Shown here: piece by piece, positions 22,629 through 47,555 of the stretch
Position numbering within the stretch: the stretch's first letter is position 1
Layout of the letters: every line of letters begins with the position of its first letter
Source of the DNA: Nannobrachium achirus
Taxonomy: Eukaryota; Chordata; Actinopteri; Myctophiformes; Myctophidae
Reading direction: 5' to 3'
DNA: 64,000 nucleotides
NCBI GenBank assembly: GCA_963921795.1
Contig: OY997649.1
Location: 35,260,080-35,324,079 of the forward strand
Notes under the pieces: model-generated
Database searches by the model: none
Told to the model about the DNA's origin: nothing
What the model saw: only the letters and a program-made list of their open reading frames with translations
Translations under genes and position numbers: made by a program

Positions 22629-25600
22629 ATGGCGTTCAGCCATAGGGAGGTTTTGATAACAACGATGAATACCTTTATGATTTTACACGTTTTATGCTTT
22701 TCTTTTACGTCGGCTCAAGCAGAAATACGTACTGCTATAATTGATAAGCAAACTGGACTGATATCCATCGTTGAAGGATACAAAGACGATTTTGTTGCTT
22801 GGGCAAACTATACTGATGACATCAAAAACTCGGGGTGAGTTGATGTTGAGTGATGCAATTTTTTTGTACCTCAAGAAGTTGGCATTGCTGTTTGTCTACC
22901 AGCGTCTGTTTGAAATGTTCTTACGTGTCTGATTTTGTATAGATTAAAAAGTATTTAATTGCAAACGTTCTTCTCAGCTGGTCGTTCTTGGAGGTCACTA
23001 CCAACAAGCAGTACAATGACAGTATCCAGGCTTATGCTGCTGGCGCAGTGGAGGCTGCTGTCACATCGCAGGTCAGACACTCAGGAGGATAAGTTAGTTT
23101 ATTTAGTTATGGACCGGTCAGTGGTGGAAAAAGTACTCACACTTTTTACTTAAGTAAAAGTATCAATACTTCAATATAGAAATACCCTGTTACAAGTAAA
23201 AGTCAGAAATAAAACATTTTCTTGAGAAAAATAGCCTACAAAACTATTGGCATCAAAATAAGTAAAAGTAATCTTTATGCAGAATGTCCCATTTCGAGTT
23301 TTCAAATACATACAAATCTTTTGAAAATAGATCTACATTACAAGCTCACAAGTAATGTATGATTTATAATAATCAAAATCTACAAAGTAACAATTAACTT
23401 AAGTTTTCAAATAATTGTAGTGGAGTAAAAGTACAATGTCAGGATCCGAGATGTAGTGGACTGGAGCAGTGGCGTCAGTTCAGAAAAAGCTAAGGTATGG
23501 CAACATGACTGGTGTCAGTCATGTTGCCATACCTTAGCAACAGGCACGATGAAAAGTACATTTTATTATTTCACCCTTGTAGCCAAGGTATGGCAGCTGC
23601 CATAGCTTGCCATACCCAATTGACGCCTCTGGACTGGAGTGTAAGTAAAACTATTGGAAATCCTCAAGTACAAATACTTCAAAATTGTACTTAAGTTCAG
23701 TACATAGGTATATGTACTTAGTTACTTTACACCACTGACTGTCATCTGTGAAATCACATTTTGCACAGTTCACATCTAAGATGTTTGTTTCAGCTGATCT
23801 ACATGCACTGGATGAACACCCTGATGGGTTATTGTGGACCCTTCACGTTTGAGTCAGGATATTGCCAGAAGCTGAAGTCTTACATCGTTAAAAACATGCA
23901 GTGGATACAGGGACAGATAAAGGACCAACCAAATTCACCCTACTGGCACCAGGTACTTATACTGTTTAGTGGTCTCTCTTCAAAGGCTGCCTGTTTGTTG
24001 TTAAAGCCATTCACAGTCATCCATCACTTCGATCAATATGTTTGTTTTAATGAGCATTATAAATAAAACTGACTTGACTAATGTTAGTGAGAAGCTGCCA
24101 ATCCGATCATATTCTGAATATTATTCAAGGCAAAGGAATTCAGCCTTCATTCCCCCTGGTTCTTATATTCAGGTACGCCTGGCTCTGCTGCAACTGAAAG
24201 GACTGGAGGACAGTTATAATGACCAGTTATCATTTCCCAAAGGCCCTTTTTCCATTGAACCATTTGGCTTCCTGTGAGTTATTTTTTTTAGCTTCTCAGA
24301 CTATACATTTGCCCCTTGAATGTGTTATTCACATTCTCAACCATTTTATATCCCTCTATTAGACTGTTCCAAATGGGAGGGGATCTGGAAGATTTGGAGT
24401 CTGCTCTAAACAAATCCAGCCAAACACGAGCTCTGGGATCAGGCTCCTGTTCTGCTCTGATTAAGCTGTTACCAGGCAATAAGGAACTGCTGGTCTCACA
24501 TGACACTTGGAACACATATCAATCCATGTTGCGTATTGTGAAGAAGTATAATTTTGCCTTCAAAGTGTCCCCAACAGGTAATACATGAAGACCAATTTGT
24601 TTAATATAAGAGGCTACTCAGAGTCACTGTAATCATGTACATGTATGTATCTGCAACCCACATCTATGCGTCTTATATAAGGCTTCATACTATTTCCTTC
24701 CTTGACCTGTGAGTGTGAAAGCCTGTTCCACTCAAAAATATATTATGTGGTGTTCTCAGCCAGTGAGCCACTTCCTGGGGGAACCCAAGCATTCTCTTCT
24801 TACCCTGGATCCATCTTCTCTGGTGATGACTTCTACATCCTAAGCAGTGGACTGGTGAGAGCTGATTATACCTCATCTAAGCAATGAGAGTCTTATAGCA
24901 TGGCGTTTATTTATTATTTTTTACAATTGAGAAATGTACGTGTGAAGATTTATTTGTTAGTTCCTGTTCCTGTTTTTCTCTAGGTTACCTTGGAAACCAC
25001 TATTGGCAACAGCAATTCTGCTCGCTGGAAGTTTGTTCAGCCTCAAGGAGCAGTCATGGAATGGCTGAGGAATATTGTGGCTAATCGACTGGCCACAACT
25101 GGAAAGGAATGGGCAACAATCTTTAGCGAGTACAACAGTGGAACGTGAGTCTGTACACTAAATATGGATGCCTTTATTTTACTTTATTGATAGCACAGGT
25201 CCACAGAGGAAATGTTCCACCTTTACACTGGGGGTCCTTGTTCTGTTAAATTCCAACTCAAATTGTTAAGATTCCCACCAAATAACGTTTTAATGTCTTT
25301 AGAGCATGAAATGTACCATGCAAGAACGGGAGCAAAGGGGAAGGTACAGAGTCAGTGTACACAATCACACACAAGGCAACATTATCACATGAGAAGTCAG
25401 CAGAGTTGTGTTCGACTGACTTATCAAAAAATCTTTTACATAGTTGAGTCTGACCGGTTTCTCAATATGCTGTGCAAAATGCTGAGTGTTAAGTTAACTA
25501 TGAACTATGGACCATCTGGGTGCATTTTTACACTCTGGGTCAAATGAACACTCTTGGATTGTGCAGTATGTGTTTGTCTCTGTGTTGCAGGTATAACAAT

Positions 25601-26993
25601 CAGTGGATGATCGTGGATTATAACCACTTCACTCCAGGAAAGACAGATTATAAAGAACAGCTGTTCACTGTTCTGGAGCAGATTCCGTAAGTCCTCATAC
25701 CGCCATTTTGAATGGCCATCACCACCACAACACCCTCTCGACAATTTATTTTCTATAAATTGTCTCCTGAAGGCCAGAGAAAACATGTGTTTTTGCTCCT
25801 GTCTGTCCTTCAGTCTGTGTGTCTGTCTGACTATGAGCAGCACTCCTGGCAGGCCAAGGAATTACCTCTGCTCAAATTATTTCACATGGGCCTGTTATAG
25901 CGCCACCATGAGGTGGACTTTTGCTAAACACTCTTTTTAATACTACTAGACATTTTGTCTAAACCTCATGCAAATCGGTAGGCCTATACATTATCTATCT
26001 GTTTTATATTCCATTCTGACTAAACCTTTTTTTTTTTTTTTTGGCAGGGGAATGATTGTTTACAGTGACAAAACGGAAGAATTGATGAAAAAAGGCTATT
26101 GGGCAAGTTTCAATATTCCGTAAGTATGGAAAGTGCTAATCCTTTCGCAAACATTAAATATGTGTGCATGATTCAATTTGTTAATGTATTGATTCTTTTA
26201 GATACTACGTTGACATATTCAATGCCAGTGGCTGCAATGAGTTGGTTGAGAGGTTTGGTCCATGGTTCTCTCTGGAACAGAATCCCAGAGCGCAGATCTT
26301 TAGACGAAATCAGACAGATGTTACAGACTTGGATTCAATGGTCCGCCTCATGAGGTATGATCTTCTGCATTGTTAAGGCAGATCTGCAACAGGAATTTGA
26401 CATGAATGTTATTGATGCATACACACTTTATTCTTGTGATTTGTGTGTGATAAGTTTGAACTTTTACATTTGTTTATGAGTGGTGTTGTATTGTCTCTGC
26501 TTTCAGATACAATAACTTCAAGGAAGACCCGCTGTCACGATGTGATGGCTGCAATCCACCTGCCAATGGGGAAAATGCCATTTCAGCCCGGTCAGACCTG
26601 AACCCAGCTAATGGTACATACCCATTTGGTGCCCTGAGGCAGAGACCACATGGAGGAACAGACATGAAGGTTTGTCTCTTTCTCATCTTCCCTCAACAAA
26701 ATGTCTCAGTTCTGAGAATAATACATATTCATCAACTGTCCTCTTGGCAGAATACTTAAGTTGTGGTTGGCACTAGATCTTAGAGAAGCGTGCTAATTTG
26801 AGGCATGTTTTGCACGTTCCAGGTGACATCATACAGCATGTTTCGTGAATTTGGTATGGTGGCAGTGAATGGACCAACCTGGGACCAAGTTCCACCGTTC
26901 CAGTGGAGCACTTCTCCATACAAAGACCTTGTACATATGGGACACCCTGATACTTGGACATTCAAGCCTATACATGTCACTTGGTCTCCTTAA
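22629..26993 (+). CDS. plbd2: Putative phospholipase B-like 2, lysosomal
   Basis: Soluble lysosomal glycoprotein of the N-terminal-nucleophile hydrolase fold (p76/LAMA-like); true substrate uncertain in the family. Coding exons: 22629-22834, 22978-23071, 23794-23952, 24173-24273, 24363-24577, 24760-24854, 24984-25144, 25591-25686, 26048-26119, 26202-26354, 26507-26669, 26823-26993; 561 residues (human 589). A hydrophobic signal peptide (about residues 14-31) precedes the mature chain; the second Met at residue 14 would give a more classical signal. The autocleavage and nucleophile site is the Cys at about residue 216 in GSGSCSALIKL (codon at 24448). Other family blocks are NNQWMIVDYNHF, FRRNQTDV, RYNNFKEDPLSRC and DQVPPFQWS. 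It starts 530 bp after rbm19 in the same orientation. Confidence 0.97.
23120..23737. mobile_element. MITE with CAGTGGTG ends and nested insertion
   Basis: The left end CAGTGGTGGAAAAAGTACT and the right end (reverse complement CAGTGGTGTAAAGTAACT) are inverted repeats, and interior GTAAAAGTA units recur. A second element with a strong hairpin is inserted within it around 23465-23640, bounded by TGGCGTCAGTT and AATTGACGCC. No clear target duplication. It lies in plbd2 intron 2. Confidence 0.7.
23490..23537. repeat. Perfect 21-bp inverted repeat, 6-nt loop
   Basis: Arms 23490-23510 and 23517-23537 are exact reverse complements around GGTGTC. It is inside the nested element in plbd2 intron 2. Confidence 0.9.
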
Positions 26994-27230
26994 CCACTCT
27001 CTTCAAACCTACCCATTTTGGTGGCTCATACTTGTGTGCAGTACCAGCTATATTTGAGAAAAGGGAATATATGCCATCATGAACAAAGAACTGATAAAGC
27101 CTGGACAGTAGGCGCAATATTAGGGAATCAAAGTATTGCACTATACAGTACATTTACATAAACAAATACAGAGGATTACAGAGGGTTGTGATTTGGAGGA
27201 GGTATTAATTGTACTGTAACCAAGCCAAAC

Positions 27231-27690
27231 CTCGTAGCTCTAGAATGTCTGTGATCTTACATAATACACTTTCATGATATTCCAAATAGACTGCTATAGA
27301 TCGGTACTACTGCGCGGCGTTGAGCAGATAATCTGCATGGCAATAAAGTGGTGCGCGCTACTTGTGTACTCACACAATAATTAATTCCTCAGACTTAGAG
27401 ACAGATATTGTCCTCTAGTTTCATATTCCTTTGAAAGTTCTGGCAGAAAACGTGTTTAGTCAAATATTTCCACTTTTTCCTCGCCCGGACTGAACGTCGT
27501 CCGTGTGAAGCTCGTGGAAAAGTGAAGATATTTGACTAAACACACATTTTCTGCCATAACTTTGAAATTAGATGACAATATCTGTCTCCAAGCGCGCACC
27601 ACTCCATTGCTGCACAGATTATCTGTTCAAAGGACCGATCTATGGCTGTGTATGGAATATCATGAGACATTCTAGGGCTAGAGCCCTCGC
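27231..27690. repeat. Large foldback in probable plbd2 3' UTR
   Basis: Two arms of roughly 200 bp are near-complementary: for example GCTATAGATCGGT with ACCGATCTATGGC, CAGATAATCTG with CAGATTATCTG, and GTGTTTAGTCAAATATTT with AGATATTTGACTAAACAC. They are separated by a short CG-rich loop near 27480-27512. It lies between the plbd2 stop and its likely polyadenylation signal, so it would be transcribed. Confidence 0.8.
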
Positions 27691-27747
27691 TGCTATGAAG
27701 AAGATGGTACATTTACTTGTAGTTGATCAGTTTTTGTAATAATTTTT

Positions 27748-27758
27748 AATAAAATAAA
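27748..27758 (+). terminator. Probable plbd2 polyadenylation signal
   Basis: Overlapping AATAAA hexamers at 27748 and 27753, followed by GT-rich DNA. This is about 755 bp past the plbd2 stop. An earlier site cannot be excluded. Confidence 0.55.
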
Positions 27759-27832
27759 AGTAATGTGCCTGTTTATGTTTTGTCTTTTCTAACAAGAAAT
27801 GTCAATGATCATTTGTGATCATGACTGCATCT

Positions 27833-27930
27833 TTGATTGATTGATTGAAGAATTGATTAGAAGTTTGCAATAGAAAAAAGTACAGTTTCATGACAGTACA
27901 AATCACTGGTACAAGGTCAACTAAAAGGAG
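27833..27930 (-). repeat. Inverted copy of the 8.99 kb dispersed repeat
   Basis: Reverse complement matches 8989-9092, including the CAAT-unit tail (here TTGATTGATTGATTG at the left). Confidence 0.6.
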
Positions 27931-28027
27931 ATCCTAGAAAGCCGAGGCTTATTTCCACAGGAACCACACTTTAAGTATCTCATATAACATTGAAAGACAG
28001 ACGGATAAAACGAGTGTGTCTGGAAAT

Positions 28028-28102
28028 GGGGCGGGTTTGTTGTTGTACATCCCTTAATAAATATCCAATAGGAGAGCGAAGAATCACTCTAGCTCCACCA
28101 AT
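28028..28102 (+). promoter_or_regulatory. Promoter of the TMEM219/248-like gene
   Basis: A GC box (GGGGCGGG, 28028-28035) and two CCAAT boxes (28065-28069, 28098-28102) lie in line. A likely non-coding first exon follows, ending at a donor (TTTAAG|GTATGT, about 28274/28275). The coding exon begins downstream near 28585. Motif reading only; transcription start not determined. Confidence 0.45.
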
Positions 28103-28650
28103 CGGAGTAAAATAGGAAGTATTGGAGTGGACCGACTTGTATTTTCTTTGCAGACAGCAGCCAGGCAGGCAGCTGTTTCTGTTTGTGATATGATCTAAAC
28201 AAATATTTTAAATGCTTAATTCAGAATTACGTACAGCTGCCAACGTGATTGAGGATATTGAGGATTGCGTTTAAGGTATGTGGTTAGCATATAGCATGAA
28301 CGATGAAAGATCATATACACTAACTTGCATAATGTTGTGTTGGACTTCAGACTCCGAATGTTGACAAAGGGAAATTGGCTTTTAATAATGAATTGGGTGA
28401 CTTTATAGAATAATAAAAGTTTATACAGCAATTGCAACATGTTCTTAACCTATTGACGTAAACTAAACGCAGATTAAAATAGCCTGCTTTTCCACAGCAC
28501 GACAATGCTGTAGGTAATTGTGCATCTCGTGGTGTAAAAGTAAACTACATGCATAAGTGATTTTTCTATGCTGTTCTATTGCAGTTCATGCACACCCCAA
28601 TTGCATCTGGAGTTTGTTAGCCTTGGTACCCAGGCTTTTGGAGTTTGGTG

Positions 28651-29034
28651 ATGGGGTTCTGGCAGCCAGTAATTACCCTGAAAGACTTTGTAACCCAGAA
28701 CCCTCCAGTAGTTACCTTCTTTCTTTGTCTGTTGAGTCTGGCTCTCTCCCTCATCGGCTTCAGTCTATATGGCCAAACACACACCCTGCCTAACCCAGAC
28801 ATTGCACAGGTTGGTACTTCAGAAATTGAATCTGCCCACATTTCCTGAGAAATGTTAACATGTGTGAGACTGATACACGAGAACACTGAAGCACACATAC
28901 TGTAGACATGCATTTAAGCTTAGCTGTTGTCCTTTTCTGTTGTGTTCAGCTTGAGTTCATCTGACACGGACAACACAATATCAATGCGTATAGGCCTACT
29001 CATTAAATAAAATGAAAAATTGCCCTTCAATTTA

Positions 29035-29079
<45 letters not shown>

Positions 29080-30970
29080 CCAATATTCTTTGGGCTCACA
29101 TCTATGGCATGGTCACATTCTAAAGATGTTTGTGTATGCTTACAAAAGTGAACACTTGAATGTAAATGTCTGTGATATTGCATTACATTATCTGTTGTCT
29201 CCTCTCCCGCTAGGACTGGAACCACATCTTGTCTTCCTTATCACAGTTTCAGTTGTGTGTAAAATCCAATGACACCTCAGATGACACTGTCTCTCCAAGC
29301 AACTCTCTGGCTGAGCACGGGACAGCTGGAATGACATCACTTAGCACTGCAATGAAGCCTCTGCCTGTTACCCAACTGCATCTGAAGGTTCCAGTGGTTG
29401 TGACATTTAGTTCAACCAGACAGTCTGTGATAGACCTGGGACTACACAGCACCCTTGTAGCCAGTCAGCTGGGGTTTATAGGTTAGTATTGCTGTGATAG
29501 TTCTGTTGGTTATGGAAATTAAATACATGTCTACAGTATATAGTCCACAGTTAAATATCTTTTGATTTGTTCCCCACGCAGGCAATGAAACTGTGAATGT
29601 GACTCTACATCCTTACTCTACATCTCAGCCAGATGGAAATGATACTTATACCTGCCTTACCATAAGTGCTCCTACACACATTCTACCCTCAACCCCGTGA
29701 GTTTGCATCTGCATTTCACACAATATGTGAAAGCCTGACTCTGTTGTAACATCTTGTGTATTCTGCATGTGTAAGCCTGATTGTTTCTGTGTTTGTGCAC
29801 ATTTGTACTTTTGTGAAGACTTCCTCCAGAATGTCCAGTCAATGAAAAAATGATTTCCACTGTCCAAGTGGAATCTTACAAGAAGTCACCAACGACTTCA
29901 GACACCTGCTACTTTTTACAGTGGAAGCATGACCCCACACTTACAGTCATGTTAACAAAGGTAGATGTGGACATGGGTACAAAACATGAAAATGATGCTG
30001 TGCTGCTGCCATCCGCTTAAAAACAAAGCCCACACATTTCTTCTTTTACTGCTGCAGGAAGAACAAAGTGTGGCAGGGCGACATCTGGTGGAAGTCAGTG
30101 TGTGCCTGCTAGGGATATGTCTAATGCTCTGTTTATCGGCTATCCTGACACACTCATCATCTCACCGCTACAATGGGAATGGACTGGATCTGCAAAGGGT
30201 AATAGTTCATTCAGTTTCGTATGGTTTATTGCATTTGAGCATTATGGTCAAATTTGCAGTGTAATCTTGAATGCCACCAAATCTGGTCAGTTCTGCAATG
30301 CAGAGCGAGTAGTCACACTGGTGGTGTATGATGTTTCTAACTGGTATGGTAATATAAAAGCACGCTTTGTGTACAATGCAGTGCTCATTAATGTAACTTT
30401 TTACCTAGCCACCCAATAACCCTGGAGGAAGGGTGGGACAAACCCCACAACATCCTCAAGCAAACAAAGCAATTCTATTTATTTTGCTCAGAGCTCAGAT
30501 ACAGTCTACAGCCCACCTACTATATCCAGTAATTTGCACACGTATAACATGAACACACGCACGCAGACGTTTATTTTTGTTTACAATATGTATATTGGGG
30601 TGCCTGGTAGCAGCCAGTTAGTGCACTGACCATATTGTTGGGTGGAAACCTTGTACTGTATGTCTAAAACCATTAAGAAACTGTTTTTCATTTCAATTTC
30701 ATTGGTTAAATATTTATAAACAACCGAGTCATCGATTAAAAAGACCCCCCCCCCCCTCCTTTTTAATATAAAGCTATTCAACACATCATCTAGAGACATC
30801 TCAGTCTGTCATAGGAATATAATTCCTTTATTGTCACTGTAGAGGCTACAATGAAGTTAACTGGCAGTCCTGATGGTGCACTCACACTTAACAGACAGCG
30901 TGCTGCTGTGTGTACAAACTCTAACCTGCTTGCCACTTTTGAATTTCAGGAACCTCTGATTGACTCATGA
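28651..30970 (+). CDS. TMEM219/TMEM248-family two-pass membrane protein
   Basis: Membrane protein with an N-terminal transmembrane helix (about residues 17-38), a roughly 200-residue non-cytosolic domain with several N-glycosylation sequons (NDT, NET, NVT) and a second helix (about 240-262). Coding exons: 28651-28809, 29214-29481, 29582-29696, 29819-29960, 30058-30198, 30950-30970; 281 residues, all phases consistent. Family cues are PDIAQDWNHIL after TM1, the SSTRQSVIDLGLHSTLVASQ-like strand region, LTVMLTKEEQ before TM2, and paired Cys (FQLC, ECP, CYF). It resembles mammalian TMEM219 (IGFBP3 receptor) in its C-terminal layout and TMEM248 in its N-terminal half, so I give no symbol. The last exon codes only seven codons including the stop. 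Confidence 0.85.
29037..29078. repeat. (TA)n microsatellite
   Basis: About 20 TA units in the first coding intron of the TMEM219/248-like gene. Confidence 0.95.
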
Positions 30971-31345
30971 ACATGATTAGCTCACTACATCTTGAAGAAA
31001 TCAAGTTGCAGGAGGAGAGATTGAGAAGAAGGAATCACACTTAAAGTATTCACACTAAAGGGAAGGAAGAAAGAGACTAAATCTGCAGTTGAGAGAGTGA
31101 GCCAGACAGGAAACTGTGTGGTACATGGTTCCTGTTAAGACCATGCATGGCGGAATTGGACTAACTCCTCAACTGGCAAAGCATGCATGGTGTTTTAAAT
31201 CTAATATTTATATATTATAGTGCTGTAATGTATAATATATTGCATTATGATTATCACATGGCTTTAATTGCATTCAGTTTTCCAAGACTTAATATGTTTC
31301 CTACTCTGGGAGTAGCATTATAATGTATCCATCTTTAACAGAAAG

Positions 31346-31351
31346 ATTAAA
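31346..31351 (+). terminator. Probable polyadenylation signal ATTAAA
   Basis: ATTAAA followed by a T-rich stretch, about 375 bp after the stop of the TMEM219/248-like gene. No better hexamer was seen nearby. Confidence 0.4.
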
Positions 31352-31879
31352 GGTTTTTTTTCTTCATTATATTAATCACTAATCAGTATTTTTCTCTTCC
31401 ATGTGTGTTTTTATTTAATTCCATTCCTGATTATGTTAAATTAGAACACAAGAACAATTTACAAGTTTGAGTAACTGGTCCTCTTCTGCACCAGAAGAAC
31501 TAAGTGTCATGTTCACTCACTGACTACAGAACCCAGTTTGCTAATGAAAGGGAACACTCCTTGCCCCCGTGACCCCCGTTTGTGTGGCGATCTACCAGAC
31601 CACTGGCCTGGCCCTATTATTAGAAACAATAGATATTTGCCTTAAATGGTGATTAAATTGATCCATATACCTTGTTGGGACAATAGACAATATTCGAGGT
31701 AGCTATAGCAGAGTAACTTGACTGATAATAAAAATAAATCTGACCAACTTTTTGGACGTGGGCTAAGGGCCCATCTCCAAATCAATGGCAACAATGCACT
31801 GAGCCACAGACTGTCGTTTTACAGGCTGTGAAACGGAAAAAATCACACCCGTGTGAACTGAGCGGTGGTTTACCCACCA

Positions 31880-32100
31880 ACCCCCCTCCCCCCTCCCCCC
31901 CTTCCCCCCTGTGTGTGTGTGTGTGTGTGCGTGCGTGTGTGTGTGTGCCTGGCCTGGCCTGAAAACAGCGCCCCTCCCTTAACATGTGTGGGCTTAAAAG
32001 GTACTACACCACATGAGGCTACATACAGACCCACAGACCCACCCACATACCCACATACCCACCCACATACCCACCCACATACCTACACACACGGCCACGC
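31880..32100. repeat. Low-complexity C-rich, GT and CCCACATA tracts
   Basis: A poly-C/CT block, then a GT microsatellite (about 31911-31948), then an irregular minisatellite of ACCCACATACCC-like units (about 32027-32095). No gene. Confidence 0.85.
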
Positions 32101-32647
32101 TATGGAGACGGTGTGACCACCGCTCAAAAACAGCCAAAGGTGGGCTGGTTTCTAATTCCCATAGCCTGGAGGGATGATCGGGCTTTGGACCTTATAACTC
32201 TATGCTTTGGACCAGCCAGCGTGTGTTAGTTAATATTACAACCTCTTAAAAAGAACCAAGACCATATATCATGATCCAAACAAGCAATTTATGTCATTGT
32301 AGTTGCTGCAAAAGTTGTAAACATGCCTCATCAACGCCACGCTCCACCAAGCTTTCCGCAGTACTACTACCTGTGTTGTAATTTCCATTGTGTTTAATTT
32401 CCATTCCATTGACTAACCAGTGATATCCGGTCTAGAGCCCGCCTACTCCACACACATACAAGTACAGTTTCCGTAACCTCTGCAGACCGGATGTGCAAAC
32501 GAAAGTCCTTGCTAGCAGTTGTGCGACAACAACCAACCAGCCAATCAATGCACGAGTTTCCCACCGGGCTATGGGATGTAGACTACCGTCACAGCAAACC
32601 CTTGCACACAGCGGCAGGAGCGACTCTAGAACGAGGGGCGGGGGATG

Positions 32648-32977
32648 GTGTTTTTTACTGGTGTTTCAGTCCGAGTGTGGGGAAAGGGTGCGTTCGGAAA
32701 TGCGCACCGGACTGCGCGGGCGTTTATCGTGGGCTTGCCCAGGCCTTACGGCCTGGGCATAAATATAACTATTGCATTCACGACGGCTTCGTAACTCGCG
32801 CGGCGCTCCGCCGGCCGCGCGGCCCTGGTCCGCTCTTCGCGGCCACTCGCGCCTGCGGCGCTCGGGGGCGAAGAGCAGGACCAAGGTCCGCTGGCCTTCG
32901 CGCCGCTTGCAATGTCGTGGACAATAAAACGAGCGCACCCTTTCATACACTCTGACTGAATCACCAGTAAAAAACAC
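32648..32977. mobile_element. GC-rich foldback with ~45-bp imperfect TIRs
   Basis: The left end GTGTTTTTTACTGGTG...AAAGGGTGCG is inverted at the right as CGCACCCTTT...CACCAGTAAAAAACAC. The inside is very CG-rich with its own inverted pairs, such as AGGCCTTACGGCCT and GCTCTTCGC against GCGAAGAGC. It lies about 700 bp before the morc2 ATG, inside a CpG-rich region. Probably an unclassified foldback element. Confidence 0.65.
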
Positions 32978-33623
32978 TCTCTCGAGGGGGGGAGAGACTG
33001 TCTTCCTCGCGGCCTGTGGCGGTTTGCTGATGTATGTATCCGGTAAAGGAAATATAAAAGCGCCAATTACTTTATTCTTCATCGAAAGGACGTACTCGCC
33101 ATCGCGTAACACTTGATGAAGTCGGTGTCCACTTCTACTGGATTGCAAAGTTGGTGAATGTTAATTTAGGGCGCTACGCGTTCTTATTCGGTCTATCGCT
33201 AGCAGGCTAGCTATCATTACGTTGCCGACGCTAACGTTAGCTAGCACGTTCGCTAAGTTGCATAGGAACATTGTCCAGGTTGGCAGATGAACGTTTATGC
33301 TGTTTGTTAACAAGTTCAGACATTCTTTCCTCCCCGGCACATTGCGAGACAATAACTCATATCTCGGTTGAAAATACGAGTAATGCCAGTGTGTAATAAA
33401 CTGACAAAATGAGCCCTCATCTGATTCAAACATAAATAAATGTTGACCTTACTGCAGGCCTAACCACGTGAATGAGTGGCAAGAATTTGGAGGGACGGTG
33501 GGAGTGGGGTGGTGTTTTGACTATATGAAAAATGATTCGTGGTAGACTTGTCTCAGAGTTAAGTGTTGCTGTTGCTTTGTCTCCCCACACCACCCACGGC
33601 TCTTGCTTCTTAGGAGCTAAAAC

Positions 33624-33650
33624 ATGGAAACGGGCTTAATGATGGAATAA
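33624..33650 (+). promoter_or_regulatory. Short upstream ORF in morc2 5' leader
   Basis: The probable start-containing exon begins after an acceptor (CTTCTTAG, 33606-33613). Within it an ATG at 33624 opens an eight-codon frame (METGLMME) closed by TAA at 33648-33650, 40 bp before the morc2 ATG. It has A at -3 and G at +4, so it could be translated and lower morc2 output. Confidence 0.45.
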
Positions 33651-33689
33651 GAGAAGACACAAGACCAGGAAGCGAGGAAGTTAGAGACA

Positions 33690-47051
<13,362 letters not shown>

Positions 47052-47555
47052 AAAGGACCGAAGAGAACAGAGTGAAATGGAAGAAGAGGCCCACATATGC
47101 ACATAAATGGACAGAGTCAACGGACTGGACTAACAGTTGCACCTGAGACTTGATGGTTCTCTAAAGACTGGATATTCTTTCATGCATCTGAGCTGGAGGG
47201 ACATGAAAGGCCCCTAAGCACATCAGAGGATGTCTTCAATGTGTGACTGCCCCACTAGTTTCATCAGAACCGTATCTTGAGCTTTTGGTTTCAGTGTTTT
47301 AGTTAGCACCAGCATGCTCTCTGAGTTTGGAAAAGTCCTGCATTGGTCAGATTGAAACAAGCCTTTTAGTCTTTTATATACTCACTTCTGTATGTTAATG
47401 TGTTAAACTCTGCAACCCCAATTGACGGGTGACTTAACAGGTTCCTTATGTTTAATAATGTTTCTGTTGATTTCTAATGATTATTTTTATTCTTCGTTCT
47501 TCTCTGTGATTGGATTACAAGAATTTACCAGGCACACAAATCAATAATTCCAGAT

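Noticed and set aside
23490..23537. A microRNA precursor
   Set aside because: A 21-bp stem with a 6-nt loop is too short for a usual pre-miRNA and lies inside a mobile element; kept only as a hairpin.
32491..33148. 150-160 codon frames upstream of morc2 on both strands
   Set aside because: High CG content removes stop codons here; the frames span the foldback element and have no homology I recognise.
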